DNA from: Streptomyces sp. NBC_01210
GTDB lineage: Bacteria; Actinomycetota; Actinomycetes; Streptomycetales; Streptomycetaceae
Reading direction: 5' to 3'
NCBI RefSeq assembly: GCF_036010325.1
Contig: NZ_CP108549.1
Location: forward strand, 6,324,001 to 6,388,000
Length of the DNA: 64,000 bases
Of this stretch, positions 7,885 to 16,166 are shown piece after piece; position 1 is the stretch's first letter; every line of letters begins with the position of its first letter. A model generated the notes under the pieces. It was not told the origin of the DNA, made no database searches, and saw only the letters and a program-made list of their open reading frames with translations. The translations under genes were made by a program, and so were the position numbers.

Positions 7885-8991
7885 GTGTCGACGCACGATC
7901 GCTATACACGCGCCCCGGAACACTCCCTCTGGCAGGTCCCGGCCTCAGGCGCGGCCCGCTTCAGCTGGGAGTACGAGGACGGCCGCGACCGTCTCCTCGC
8001 CCTGTACCAGAAGGGCAAGGACAAGCAGTGGGACGGCGCCAAGCGCATCGACTGGGACCTGGAGGTCGATCCGTACGATCCGCTGGGCACCCCCGACGAG
8101 GCGCTCACGCTCTACGGCTCCCGCCACTGGGCGAAGCTCACCGAGAAGGACAAGGGCGAGCTGCGCAGGCACTACACCTCCTGGCAGTTCAGCCAGTTCC
8201 TGCACGGCGAGCAGGGCGCGATGGTGTGCGCGGCGAGGATCGTCGAGTCGGTCCCGGATCTGGACGCGAAGTTCTACTCCGCCACCCAGACCATGGACGA
8301 GGCCCGGCACGCCGAGATCTACAGCCGGTTCCTGCACGAGAAGATCGGGATGCTCTACCCGATCAACGACAACCTCCAGGGCCTGCTCGGCGACACCCTG
8401 CGCGACTCCCGCTGGGACATGCCGTACCTGGGCATGCAGGTCCTCATCGAGGGCCTCGCGCTCGCGGCGTTCGGCCTGCTGCGCGACACCACGGACAAGC
8501 CGCTGCCCAAGCAGATCCTCGCGTACATCATGCAGGACGAGGCCCGCCATGTGGCCTTCGGGCGGATGGCGCTGCGCGACTACTACAAGGAGCTCAGCGA
8601 CGCGGAGCTGCGTGAGCGCGAGGAGTTCGTCATCGAGGGCTGCTACCTGATGCGCGACCGGCTGAGCGGAGTGGAGGTCCTGGAGAACTTCGGCATCCCC
8701 AAGCAGGAGGCGGCCGAGCTGTCCGAGCAGTCCGAATACCTGCAGCTGTTCCGGAAGTTGCTGTTCAGCCGGATCGTGCCGTGTGTCAAGGACATCGGAC
8801 TGTGGGGCGAGCGGCTGCAGAAGGCCTATCTGGACATGGGCGTCTTCGAGATGGGCGACGCCAACCTCGACCTGCTGATGTCCCAGGACGAGGAGATCGC
8901 CGAACAGCTCGACCGCGAGCGCTTCGCGGCGGAGGAGCAGGCACGGGTGTCCGAGGTCGAGGAGGCGATCGCGGACGGCGCGCCCTCCTGA
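7885..8991 (+). CDS. Ferritin-like class I diiron protein
   Basis: 368 aa from GTG 7885, with AAGGAG at 7873-7878. It carries a full six-ligand pattern of class I diiron enzymes: E109 in HGEQGAM, E139xxH142 in MDEARHAE, E189 in LIEGLA and E219xxH222 in QDEARHVAF. Comparable proteins include R2-like oxidases, arylamine/acyl oxygenases and poorly characterised ferritin-like proteins; there is no visible radical Tyr context I would trust. The C-terminal 25 residues are acidic and Ala/Glu rich. It is divergent from the AurF-like gene, so two different diiron enzymes share one control region. Confidence 0.85.
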   Translation: MSTHDRYTRAPEHSLWQVPASGAARFSWEYEDGRDRLLALYQKGKDKQWDGAKRIDWDLEVDPYDPLGTPDEALTLYGSRHWAKLTEKDKGELRRHYTSWQFSQFLHGEQGAMVCAARIVESVPDLDAKFYSATQTMDEARHAEIYSRFLHEKIGMLYPINDNLQGLLGDTLRDSRWDMPYLGMQVLIEGLALAAFGLLRDTTDKPLPKQILAYIMQDEARHVAFGRMALRDYYKELSDAELREREEFVIEGCYLMRDRLSGVEVLENFGIPKQEAAELSEQSEYLQLFRKLLFSRIVPCVKDIGLWGERLQKAYLDMGVFEMGDANLDLLMSQDEEIAEQLDRERFAAEEQARVSEVEEAIADGAPS

Positions 8992-9074
8992 GTCGGCGGG
9001 TCGACCTCACCGCCGTCAACCGCCGTCGACTCAGGGGTACCACTCGCGGGGGCGCGGGGCCCGAGGCCGGCTGA

Positions 9075-9524
9075 TCACTCCGCTCCCGGCGGGAACGACG
9101 TCCGCAGCGTGAACGCGTGCGGCGTCGGCCCGTGCTCGCGTATGTGCAGCAGGCGCCTCTCCGCCTCCTGCACCGTCGGGCGGTGGCCCGGCTCCACCCA
9201 CCACAGGGTGGTCATGATCTCCTGCATCCGCTCGAACCACTCGTAGCGGCGGCCCAGCAGCTCCCGGTGCTGTCCCTGGTACATGAACGCCGTCAATGCA
9301 TTGGTGTCCCGCCACACCGACATGTTCACGATCAGCCACTCGTCCCCGAACACCGGCACGTCCGTGGCATTGCCGGTGTCGCTCTTCAGTCGCCAGATGA
9401 AGCCGTCCGCCGCGTCCGCGACCCCGTTCACCGGATCGAGGCCGTCGACGAAATCCTTCAACTCCGGGGAATCCAGCGGGAATTTGAGTCGGGCTATGTT
9501 CACCTGGGCGAGTTCGAAGGTCAT
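9075..9524 (-). CDS. DUF3291 domain protein
   Basis: 149 aa. Its start, FELAQVNIARLKFPLDSPEL, and its middle VFGDEWLIVNMSVWRD match the DUF3291 family, small monooxygenase-like alpha/beta barrels of unknown function. The Trp-rich region TTLWWVEPGHRPTVQEA is typical. Its ATG overlaps the amidase TGA (9521-9524), so it is translated last in that minus-strand group. No function is assigned. Confidence 0.8.
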   Translation of the reverse strand: MTFELAQVNIARLKFPLDSPELKDFVDGLDPVNGVADAADGFIWRLKSDTGNATDVPVFGDEWLIVNMSVWRDTNALTAFMYQGQHRELLGRRYEWFERMQEIMTTLWWVEPGHRPTVQEAERRLLHIREHGPTPHAFTLRTSFPPGAE

Positions 9525-10571
9525 GGGCGCACGATAATCGTGTCCTGCTCCGCCGCCACCGCCATTTCGAGGAGCGAGACGTCCGCGCCGCGCGCCGCCA
9601 CCAGCTGCAGGCCGACCGGGCAGCCGTCACTCGTGAAGCCGGCCGGGATGCTGGCCGCCGGATGGCCGCTGAGATTGAACGCCCAGGTCAGTGCGGTGGA
9701 GTAGAGCTCGCCAGGGCCGTCGTGGCCATGCGGGCGGTTCGGGGTCGCCGGAGTGAGCAGCAGCTCCGTGTCCGCGAAGAGCGCATCGAGCCGGCGGTCG
9801 TTCTCGCCGCGCACCGCCGCCCCCGCCGATGGCTCCCCGCGCCGCACCGCCTGCCAGGCCTCCCGCGGGTCGAGCAGGGCGAGCGGCCGCCCGTCGAGGC
9901 GTACGATTCCGGCCGCCGCCAGTCGTTCCGCCGCCGCCCGCGCCACCGACTCCACCTCAGGTTCCGTCCGCGCGAAGCCCAGGTCCGCGGACCAGCGCGC
10001 CCGTACCGGCAACTCCACCCGCACGTCCTCGTACCCGTCGAGCACACAGCGCAGATACGCTCCCGCGTCCGCCGCCGAACGGGTCAACACGCCCGCCGAG
10101 GCCAGACCCGTCCGGTCCGGGGACGGCAGCAGCCCGTTCGTCGTCTTCAGGCCGAACACCCCGCACCACGCCGCCGGGATCCGCACTGAACCGGCCCCGT
10201 CGCCGCCGGTGGCGAGCCCCACCATCCCCCGCCGCGACCGCCACCGCCGAGCCTGCCGATGAACCGCCCGGCGTACGGTCCGCACGCCACGGGTTGACCG
10301 TACGGCCGTGGGCGCCGAGACCCCAGGTCTGCCAGTACGTGCCGGGGCCCGGCACCGCCGTCGAGCCGACCGCCACCGCGCCCGCCGCGATCAGCCGCCG
10401 GGCCGCGTACGAATGGATGCCGGAAGGGCCCTTGACCGCGAACGGGCGTCCAGCCAGCGGGAGTTCGGGGTCCACCTCGCGCGCGAGCGCCTGCTCGGGC
10501 CACACCTCGACGAAGGCGCACAGGTCAGGGTCCAGCCGCGCGATCCGCTCCAGCGCATCCACCACCGTCAT
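9521..10571 (-). pseudogene. Amidase signature enzyme, frameshifted
   Basis: The two halves of an amidase-signature hydrolase lie in different frames. From 10571 the first frame gives the N-terminus with RPFAVKGPSG (catalytic Lys) and the signature TPGGSSAGSAVAVAAG. The matching continuation MVGLATGGDGAGSVRIPAA and the rest of the protein are one frame away, ending at 9521. Removing one G from the five-base G run (C run at 10226-10230 on the plus strand) restores a single ORF of about 349 aa. Either a true inactivating insertion or a sequencing error in a homopolymer; the intact surroundings and coupling to DUF3291 favour re-checking the base. Such enzymes hydrolyse amides through a Lys-Ser-Ser triad. 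Confidence 0.8.
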
Positions 10572-10575
10572 GGGA

Positions 10576-12033
10576 TCAGTCTCGCAGCGCCGCCTCCATC
10601 ACCGCCCGGGCGATCGGCGCCGCGCTGCCACCGCCGCTGATCTCGCCGCGCACCGCTGCGGCCTCCTCGACGACCACCGCGACCGCGACCGCCGGCCGGG
10701 CCGCGCGGTCCGCCTGCGCCCAGGAGATGAACCAGGCGTACGGCGTACCGGAGTTGCCCATGCCGTGCTGTGCCGTACCGGTCTTGCCGCCGACCCTCGC
10801 CCCGTCGATCCCGGCCTTCGCGCCGGTGCCTTCCTCGACTGCGTCGACCATCAGCTGCTGGAGCTGCTGCGCCGTCGAGGGGCTCATCGCCCGGTGGTAC
10901 GACTTCCGGCTGTGCCGGGAAACGGTGTGGCCGTCCGATGTGGTCACCCGGTCCACCAGAAAGGGACGTCTGATGTCGCCGCCATTGGCGACCGCGGCCG
11001 CGACCATCGCCATCTGCAGCGGCGTTGCCGCGGTGTCGAACTGCCCGATCGAGGAGAGCGCCAGCTGGTCCACGGTCATCCGGGTGTCGAAGTTGGACGC
11101 GGCCACGCCCGAGGGAATCGTCAGCCCGCGGTCGTTGAAGCCGAACCTGTCCACCACGTCCAGCATTCCGGGCATTCCGACCTGCACCCCGAGATGTGCC
11201 ATCACGGTGTTGCACGACCACTGGATGGCGTACGCGAGCGAGGCGTTGGCGCAGCCCTTCGCCTCATTGGGGAGCGTGGTCGAGGTGCCGGGCAGGACAT
11301 ACGGATCGGGCGTGCCGGTCGGCGCGTCGACGTCGGTGACCACGCCGGCCTCCAGCGCGGCCGCGGCCGTCACGATCTTGAAGGCGGACCCGGGCGGATA
11401 GGTCTGCCGGATGGCCCGGTTGAGCATCGGCTGGACACTCGAACCGTTGAGCCTGGTCCAGGCGTCGGTGACCTGCTTCCCGGTTCCCGAGAGCAGACCG
11501 GGGTCGTACGAAGGGCTGCTGACCAGTGCCAGGATCCTGCCGGTCGACGGCTCGATCGCCGCGACCGCGCCCCTTCTGTTGTTGAGGCCGCTGAACGCGG
11601 CCTGCTGCATCGAGGGCTTGATGGTGGTGACGACATTGCCGCCGGGGTGCTGCGTGCGGCTGAGGTCGTTCCAGAACGGGATCCGGGTGAGCAGCGAGGA
11701 CGCACCGGAGAGGATGGAGTCCTCGGCGTTCTCGATGAGCGAGGTGCCGTACGTCTGCGAGGCGTAACCGGTGACGGGTGCGTACAACGGCCCCTGCGGG
11801 TAGGTGCGTTCGTAGCGCAGCTGCTCGCCGGTGTCCTGGGAGCCGGTGACCGGTCCGCCGCCGGCCAGGATGTCGCCGCGCGGCTCGTCGTAACGGTCGA
11901 TGACCAGTCGGCGGTTGGCCGGATTCTTGTCGAGCGATGTGGCCTCGATGACCTGCACGCGAGCCGCGTTGACCAGCAGTGCGACCAGGAGCAGCAGACA
12001 CAGGACGGCGGCCCGCCGGATGTAGCGGATCAC
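10576..12033 (-). CDS. pbpA: Class B penicillin-binding protein (PBP2/FtsI type)
   Basis: 485 aa transpeptidase crosslinking peptidoglycan outside the membrane. There is one N-terminal membrane anchor (about 7-24), then a short non-catalytic domain and a transpeptidase domain with all three active-site motifs: S216-A-F-K219, S273-C-N275 and K417-T-G-T. At 485 residues it is a compact PbpA-like enzyme. Its ATG overlaps the stop of the FtsW/RodA gene (12030-12033), giving the usual SEDS glycosyltransferase-PBP pair. The symbol is by family resemblance; Streptomyces has several such pairs. Confidence 0.9.
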   Translation of the reverse strand: MIRYIRRAAVLCLLLLVALLVNAARVQVIEATSLDKNPANRRLVIDRYDEPRGDILAGGGPVTGSQDTGEQLRYERTYPQGPLYAPVTGYASQTYGTSLIENAEDSILSGASSLLTRIPFWNDLSRTQHPGGNVVTTIKPSMQQAAFSGLNNRRGAVAAIEPSTGRILALVSSPSYDPGLLSGTGKQVTDAWTRLNGSSVQPMLNRAIRQTYPPGSAFKIVTAAAALEAGVVTDVDAPTGTPDPYVLPGTSTTLPNEAKGCANASLAYAIQWSCNTVMAHLGVQVGMPGMLDVVDRFGFNDRGLTIPSGVAASNFDTRMTVDQLALSSIGQFDTAATPLQMAMVAAAVANGGDIRRPFLVDRVTTSDGHTVSRHSRKSYHRAMSPSTAQQLQQLMVDAVEEGTGAKAGIDGARVGGKTGTAQHGMGNSGTPYAWFISWAQADRAARPAVAVAVVVEEAAAVRGEISGGGSAAPIARAVMEAALRD

Positions 12034-13409
12034 CGCTCGCCCTCCAGGACCGGTGCGAGCACACCTGGTTCGACCGGCTCGGGCTGCGGTGTGCGGGCCG
12101 AGTCGCTGACCCGGATGAGCAGCGCCACGATGACCCAGTTGGTGACCACGGACGAACCGCCCTGCGCGAGGAAGGGCATCGCCATCCCGGTGAGCGGGAT
12201 CAGTCCCATCACGCCGCCCGCGATGACGAAGACCTGGAGCGCGAGGATCGAGGCGAAACCGATGGCGAGCAGCCGTCCGAAGAGGTCGCGCAGTGCCAGT
12301 CCGGCGCGGTAGCCGCGGGCCACCATCAGCGCGTACAGCATGAAGACCGCGGTCAGGCCGACCAGGCCGAGCTCCTCGCCCGCGGTGGCGAGGATGAAGT
12401 CGGACTTGGCGGCGAAGCCGATGAGGATGGAGTGGCCGAGTCCCAGTCCGGCGCCGAGCATCCCGCCGGCGGCGAAGGCGAAGAGTGACTGGGCGAGCTG
12501 GCCCGGGCCCTCGCCGGCGTCGATGGAGGCGAAGGGGTCGAGCCAGTCCTCGACCCGGCTGTGGACATGCGGTTCGAAGGAGCCGACGGCGACTGCGCCG
12601 GCCGCGGCGAGCAGCAGCCCGACGGCGATCCAGCCGGTCCGGCCCGTCGCCACGTACAGCATGATCACGAAGAGCCCGAAGAAGAGCAGTGAGGTGCCGA
12701 GGTCCCGCTCGAGCACCAGAACGCCGACGCTGAGCAGCCAGATCGCGACGATGGGGCCGAGCACGCGGCCGGTGGGCAGCTGGAGCTTCCAGATTCTGCG
12801 GCCGGTGTACGCAAGGGCGTTGTGGTTGGCGGCGAGATACGAGGCGAAGAAGACGGCGAGCAGGATCTTGGCGAACTCGCCCGGCTGGAAGGACAGTCCG
12901 CCGATCCGGATCCAGATCTTGGCGCCGTTCACGGCGGGAAAGAGGATCGGTACGAGCATCAGCACAAGGGCAGCGACGACCGAGAGGTACGCGTACCGCC
13001 GCAGAATCCTGTGGTCGCGCAGGAAGACGACGACGGCGATGAACAGGGCGACGCCGAGCGTGGACCAGATCAGCTGGGTGGGCGCGGCCGCGTTGCTCGG
13101 GGTCTCCAGGTCGAGACGGTAGATGAGCGCCAGGCCGAGGCCGTTGAGGAGGACCGCGATGGGGAGGAACAGCGGGTCGGCGTACGGGGCGCGGTAGCGG
13201 ACGGCGAGGTGGGCCAGGAGGGCCAGCACACCGAGGCCCGCTCCGTAGTGCGCGGCGTCCGGCGGCACGGCGCCGCTCTTCGTCAGGCCCACGTCGATAT
13301 AGCCGTAGACGGAGATGAGGACGGCGCAGACGAGGAGCGAGAGCTCGACACCCCGCCGCTTGGGGAGGCGTAGATCGGGCGGGGGAGCGTCCGCCGTCGT
13401 TGCGGTCAT
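12030..13409 (-). CDS. SEDS family peptidoglycan polymerase (FtsW/RodA/SpoVE)
   Basis: 459 aa from the ATG at 13407-13409; a TTG eight codons upstream (13431-13433) is also in frame. A multi-pass membrane protein with about ten hydrophobic segments, containing the SEDS hallmarks ERDLGTSLLFFGLF and the C-terminal GLIPLTGMAMPFLAQGGSS. SEDS proteins polymerise glycan strands with a class B PBP; that partner is the coupled downstream gene. The pairing points to a dedicated elongation, division or sporulation wall machine. Confidence 0.93.
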   Translation of the reverse strand: MTATTADAPPPDLRLPKRRGVELSLLVCAVLISVYGYIDVGLTKSGAVPPDAAHYGAGLGVLALLAHLAVRYRAPYADPLFLPIAVLLNGLGLALIYRLDLETPSNAAAPTQLIWSTLGVALFIAVVVFLRDHRILRRYAYLSVVAALVLMLVPILFPAVNGAKIWIRIGGLSFQPGEFAKILLAVFFASYLAANHNALAYTGRRIWKLQLPTGRVLGPIVAIWLLSVGVLVLERDLGTSLLFFGLFVIMLYVATGRTGWIAVGLLLAAAGAVAVGSFEPHVHSRVEDWLDPFASIDAGEGPGQLAQSLFAFAAGGMLGAGLGLGHSILIGFAAKSDFILATAGEELGLVGLTAVFMLYALMVARGYRAGLALRDLFGRLLAIGFASILALQVFVIAGGVMGLIPLTGMAMPFLAQGGSSVVTNWVIVALLIRVSDSARTPQPEPVEPGVLAPVLEGER

Positions 13410-13542
13410 GCCACGCAACGTAGCAAGACGCAAGCCTTATGTCCCTTTATGTCATAGGGCGTCGAAGAAGAGTGTGCGGAAGAGTCGACGGAGCGTCATT
13501 GTCTGGATATCAGCGGGGCGCAGAGCCGATGTTGGCGACGCT

Positions 13543-14832
13543 TCACTCCGCGCACGGCTGAGCGGCGGCTTCGCCGTCGCTCACGAACTGTATGTACTCG
13601 GGAAGCGTGAGCCGGGCGACCGCACCGCCCTCCGGCGCGTTCAGGAAGCGCAGCTCCGCGCCGATCACCGCCGACTGCCCGACCGCGATGGTCAGTCCGA
13701 GCCCGTGCCCCTTGCTGGCGCTGTCCGTACGGAACCGCTGCGGCCCGTGCTCCAGCAGATACTCCGGATAGCCCGCCCCGTGATCGCCGACCGTCACCAC
13801 CCCGCCGTCCACGGTCAGCACCACCGGCGGCTGCCCGTGGCTGTGGGCGTTGGCGACGAGATTGCCGAGCACCCGCTCGAGACGCCGCTTGTCGGTCTCG
13901 ACCGTCGCATCGCGTACGACCCGTACCTCCGTGTCCGTCGCGGAAGCCCGTACCACCCGCTCGGCCAGATGCGCCAGCTCGTGCACATCCAGGTCCACCG
14001 TCTCGCTGCCCGCGTCCAGCCGGGAGATCTCCAGCAGATCCTCGGTCAGTGAACGCATCGCCCGGACCCGGTCCCGTACCAGCTCGGTCGGACGGCCCTC
14101 CGGCAGCAGCTCGGCCGCGGCGGACAGACCGGTCAGCGGGGTGCGCAGCTCGTGCGCCACATCGGCGGTGAAGCGCTGCTCGCTCAGCAGCTTGCCCTGC
14201 AGGGACGACGCCATGGTGTCCAGGGCGCCGGAGACCGTGGCCACCTCGTCCTGGGGGCGCGAAGGGTTCTTGGTGCGTGGGTCGTTGACGCGGGCGTCCA
14301 GATCGCCGGCGCTGATCCTCCGCGCCACCTGCGCGGTCAGATGCAGCCGCCGCGTGACCCGGGTGACGGCGAAGGCGCCCACCAGCAAGGTCGCGCCGAT
14401 CGCCAGCACCGAGGAGCCGACGATCGCCTGGTCGAGACCGCTGATCGTGTCGGCGCTGAGGGTGTAGTCGACCCGGACGGCGATTGCCCGGCCGTCGGCG
14501 GGCCCCGCCGCCCACATGGTGGGGCGGCCCTGGAAGTCGGCGACCATCGTGCCGCGCTTCCCGCCGACGGCGAGCTCACGCAGCGACCGGGGCAGGCCCG
14601 GCGGATCCACGCCCGCGTGCGGGCGCATCGGATCGCCCGCCTCGTAGGCCCGTGTCACATCGACCAGCCGGCCGAGAGCCTTCTCCCGCGCCTGATCCAC
14701 CGTCTGCCGGGTCACCGCGACATGCACCAGCGCACCCAGCATCGCGGCGAGTGCGCAGCACATCACGGTGATGAAGACCGCGGCCTTCCAGGTGAGGGTC
14801 GCGGCCCAGCGAGGCAGCCGCAGCCGTCTCAC
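13543..14832 (-). CDS. Sensor histidine kinase with HAMP domain
   Basis: 429 aa. Two membrane segments (about 17-40 and 136-158) enclose an extracytoplasmic domain of about 95 aa, followed by HAMP (about 159-212), the phosphoacceptor H227 in VAHELRTPLTG, and an ATPase domain with NLVANAHSHG and GHGLGLTI. The expected response-regulator gene is absent on either side, so it is an orphan in this locus. The start overlaps the stop of a lipoprotein gene (14829-14832), and PBP/FtsW genes follow 133 bp later. The layout recalls the CseA-CseC envelope-stress pair, but without CseB or sigma E here; that comparison is inference. Confidence 0.9.
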   Translation of the reverse strand: MRRLRLPRWAATLTWKAAVFITVMCCALAAMLGALVHVAVTRQTVDQAREKALGRLVDVTRAYEAGDPMRPHAGVDPPGLPRSLRELAVGGKRGTMVADFQGRPTMWAAGPADGRAIAVRVDYTLSADTISGLDQAIVGSSVLAIGATLLVGAFAVTRVTRRLHLTAQVARRISAGDLDARVNDPRTKNPSRPQDEVATVSGALDTMASSLQGKLLSEQRFTADVAHELRTPLTGLSAAAELLPEGRPTELVRDRVRAMRSLTEDLLEISRLDAGSETVDLDVHELAHLAERVVRASATDTEVRVVRDATVETDKRRLERVLGNLVANAHSHGQPPVVLTVDGGVVTVGDHGAGYPEYLLEHGPQRFRTDSASKGHGLGLTIAVGQSAVIGAELRFLNAPEGGAVARLTLPEYIQFVSDGEAAAQPCAE

Positions 14833-15587
14833 GACGCGCCCGCCGATGCCTTGTGCGCGGGGGAGCGGGGCGGTTTGACCCGTACGATCTCGTCGCTGGT
14901 GGGAAGCATCGCACCCTGCTGGCCGTCCCAGGACCAGGCGGTCCGGTACTCGTATCCGGGGATGCCGGCCGAGACCGACCGCAGGATCACGTCACGGCCC
15001 GCGAGATTCACGCTGACAAGCTGGTCCGAGGTGGACATGATCCGGGTCAGCCCGCCCTTGGCCGGCATGTAGCAGCGCACCGACGTCTGTTGCTCGGGCA
15101 TCCTGATGCCGATGATCAGCTCCTCCCGGCCGTCGCCTGTCAGATCGCGGTAGTACGGCTTGACCACCGGGCAGGACCTCGGCTTGTCCTTGCAGGTGTG
15201 GAGCTTCGCGACGGTCTCCTGGTAACGCCCGTCCATACCGGCGTACTCGTCGGGGTAGGCGTCGGCCTCGGCCTGCGCCACGGCGACCGGGTCCAGGGCG
15301 CGGACGCCGTCGCCGTCGCCCGGCACCTTGATACCGGGGACGCGCTCCGTGTCCGTCTCGCCGAAGTCGTTGGGAGGTGCGGTGACGGGCGGCAGATCGG
15401 GCCAGAGGCGGACCGGGCCGATGGCCGTGGGGGTCGCGCCCGCGCTCTTGATCCCGCCCTCGTCGCCGCAGCCGGACAGCACCGCGGCCGCGGTCGCCGT
15501 CAGCAGCGCCGCGTACGTCGCGTACCTCAGGCGGTGCGAGCTCGGGCTCAAGGGTCTCCTAGCGGGGGCGTTCGGCCGTGTCGTCAT
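14829..15587 (-). CDS. Putative lipoprotein coupled to histidine kinase
   Basis: 252 aa, with a Lys/Arg n-region, a hydrophobic stretch and the lipobox LSGC at C40, so lipid-anchored on the outer face of the membrane. The mature part contains DLTGDGREELIIGIR, an FG-GAP-like calcium-loop motif, and two cysteines in CKDKPRSC. ATGA coupling to the kinase gene suggests the lipoprotein tunes the sensor, as accessory lipoproteins do in other envelope-stress systems (inference). Family not otherwise recognised. Confidence 0.75.
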   Translation of the reverse strand: MTTRPNAPARRPLSPSSHRLRYATYAALLTATAAAVLSGCGDEGGIKSAGATPTAIGPVRLWPDLPPVTAPPNDFGETDTERVPGIKVPGDGDGVRALDPVAVAQAEADAYPDEYAGMDGRYQETVAKLHTCKDKPRSCPVVKPYYRDLTGDGREELIIGIRMPEQQTSVRCYMPAKGGLTRIMSTSDQLVSVNLAGRDVILRSVSAGIPGYEYRTAWSWDGQQGAMLPTSDEIVRVKPPRSPAHKASAGAS

Positions 15588-15863
15588 GCGTCACCAGGAC
15601 GGATACCCCCTTTCCCGCCCGGGGTGACGCTACCGGGGGACCAGCAGCCCTGCTCAGGCCGGTCCACCCGGCGGCGCCGGGCGCGGTGGGGCCGCGGCCC
15701 GCCGCGGGCATCGCGGCGTTGCCGCGGGTGGTGATGTCCTCCGCACACGCCGGGCTGCCGCCCCGTCCGCCCCGAACCTCGCTGCCCCGGTCCGCCGCTG
15801 CCCCCGTGCGCCGCTGCCCTCGTCCGCCCCGGTCTCGCTGCCTGCCTGCCTTTCGGCCCGGCG

Positions 15864-16166
15864 TCAGTGCTGGTACGGCTGCTGTCCGGGCTGCTGCTGC
15901 GGCTGCCCGTACGCCTGACCGCCCTGCGCGCCCGCGCTCTGGACCTGCAGCTGCTCCGCCGTCTCCTTGCTCACGCTCGCCTCCGCGCCGCAGAACGTGC
16001 ACTGCGTCGCGTACTTCGAGGAGAACGGGAACAGCGGCACGAAGAACAGCGTGAATTTCGTGACGCGCTTCCTGAGCGTGTGCGCGGACGGGTTGCCGCA
16101 TTGGCCGCACACCAGCGTCATTATCGCCAGCTGGTAGAGGTATCCCTTGGTGCCAAAGATGATCAT
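15864..16166 (-). CDS. Zinc-ribbon domain membrane-associated small protein
   Basis: 100 aa from the ATG at 16164-16166, with GGAGGGA just upstream. It starts MIIFGTKGYLYQL and carries two knuckles (LVCGQCGN and CTFCGAE), the pattern of zinc-ribbon domain proteins, with a hydrophobic stretch TLFFVPLFPF between them. The tail is Gln/Gly/Pro rich (GQPQQQPGQQPYQH). Function unknown. Its ATG overlaps the stop of the HEAT-repeat gene (16163-16166), so the pair is translated together. Confidence 0.75.
   Translation of the reverse strand: MIIFGTKGYLYQLAIMTLVCGQCGNPSAHTLRKRVTKFTLFFVPLFPFSSKYATQCTFCGAEASVSKETAEQLQVQSAGAQGGQAYGQPQQQPGQQPYQH

Noticed and set aside
13543..15587. Assigning the kinase and lipoprotein as CseC and CseA
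   Set aside because: The neighbouring CseB and sigma-E genes are missing and I cannot verify sequence identity, so only the resemblance is noted.
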